The notes under the pieces were generated by a model. The model searched no databases, was not told where the DNA came from, and saw only the letters and a program-made list of their open reading frames with translations. Position numbers and translations under genes: made by a program. DNA of 6,064 bases from Acetobacteraceae bacterium (GTDB lineage Bacteria; Pseudomonadota; Alphaproteobacteria; Acetobacterales; Acetobacteraceae): NCBI GenBank assembly GCA_003164305.1, contig PLSZ01000671.1, positions 1-6,064 on the forward strand, written 5' to 3'. This document shows, one piece after another, positions 5,696-6,064 of the stretch. Position 1 is the stretch's first letter, and each line of letters starts with the position of its first letter.

Positions 5696-6064
<369 letters not shown>

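Overview
The window holds most of a Tol-Pal cell-envelope operon, all on the minus strand. Read right to left, the order is tolQ (cut by the right edge), tolR, tolA, tolB, pal, cpoB (ybgF) and tilS (cut by the left edge). The DNA is very GC-rich, with strong G/C bias at third codon positions. The TolA is proline-rich rather than lysine/alanine-helical. The order pal-cpoB-tilS, and the sequence style of TilS, Pal and CpoB, suggest an alphaproteobacterium, most likely of the Acetobacteraceae. The taxonomic call is inference from memory, not a search.

Layout. Positions 6064-5207 encode the end of TolQ and all of TolR, separated by only 3 nt and in the same reading frame. TolA follows at 5196-4177 after a 10 nt gap. 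A 269 nt gap (3908-4176) carries a compact array of palindromes that looks like a dispersed alphaproteobacterial repeat, and then the leader of tolB. TolB lies at 3907-2546 and has a strong Shine-Dalgarno and a twin-arginine-like signal peptide. A 213 nt gap (2333-2545) holds a candidate promoter and a leader hairpin for pal (2332-1859). Behind pal come two hairpins, the second a good intrinsic terminator (1778-1807). Then come cpoB (1711-851) and tilS, whose probable GTG start overlaps the end of cpoB by 10 nt.

How the genes work together (established for the family). TolQ and TolR form the proton-driven inner-membrane motor. TolA is the periplasm-spanning arm. TolB and the lipoprotein Pal form the periplasmic and outer-membrane end, and CpoB is a periplasmic TPR partner that links Tol to peptidoglycan synthesis during division. 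TilS is a cytoplasmic tRNA-Ile lysidine synthase that appears to share the cpoB transcript without sharing its function.

I see no new multi-gene system, RNA gene, insertion sequence or CRISPR array. The points most worth a second look lie between genes (the 4020-4126 repeat, the pal leader, and the terminator with a duplicated arm) and in two protein features (the Tat-like TolB signal and the eleven-proline run in TolA).
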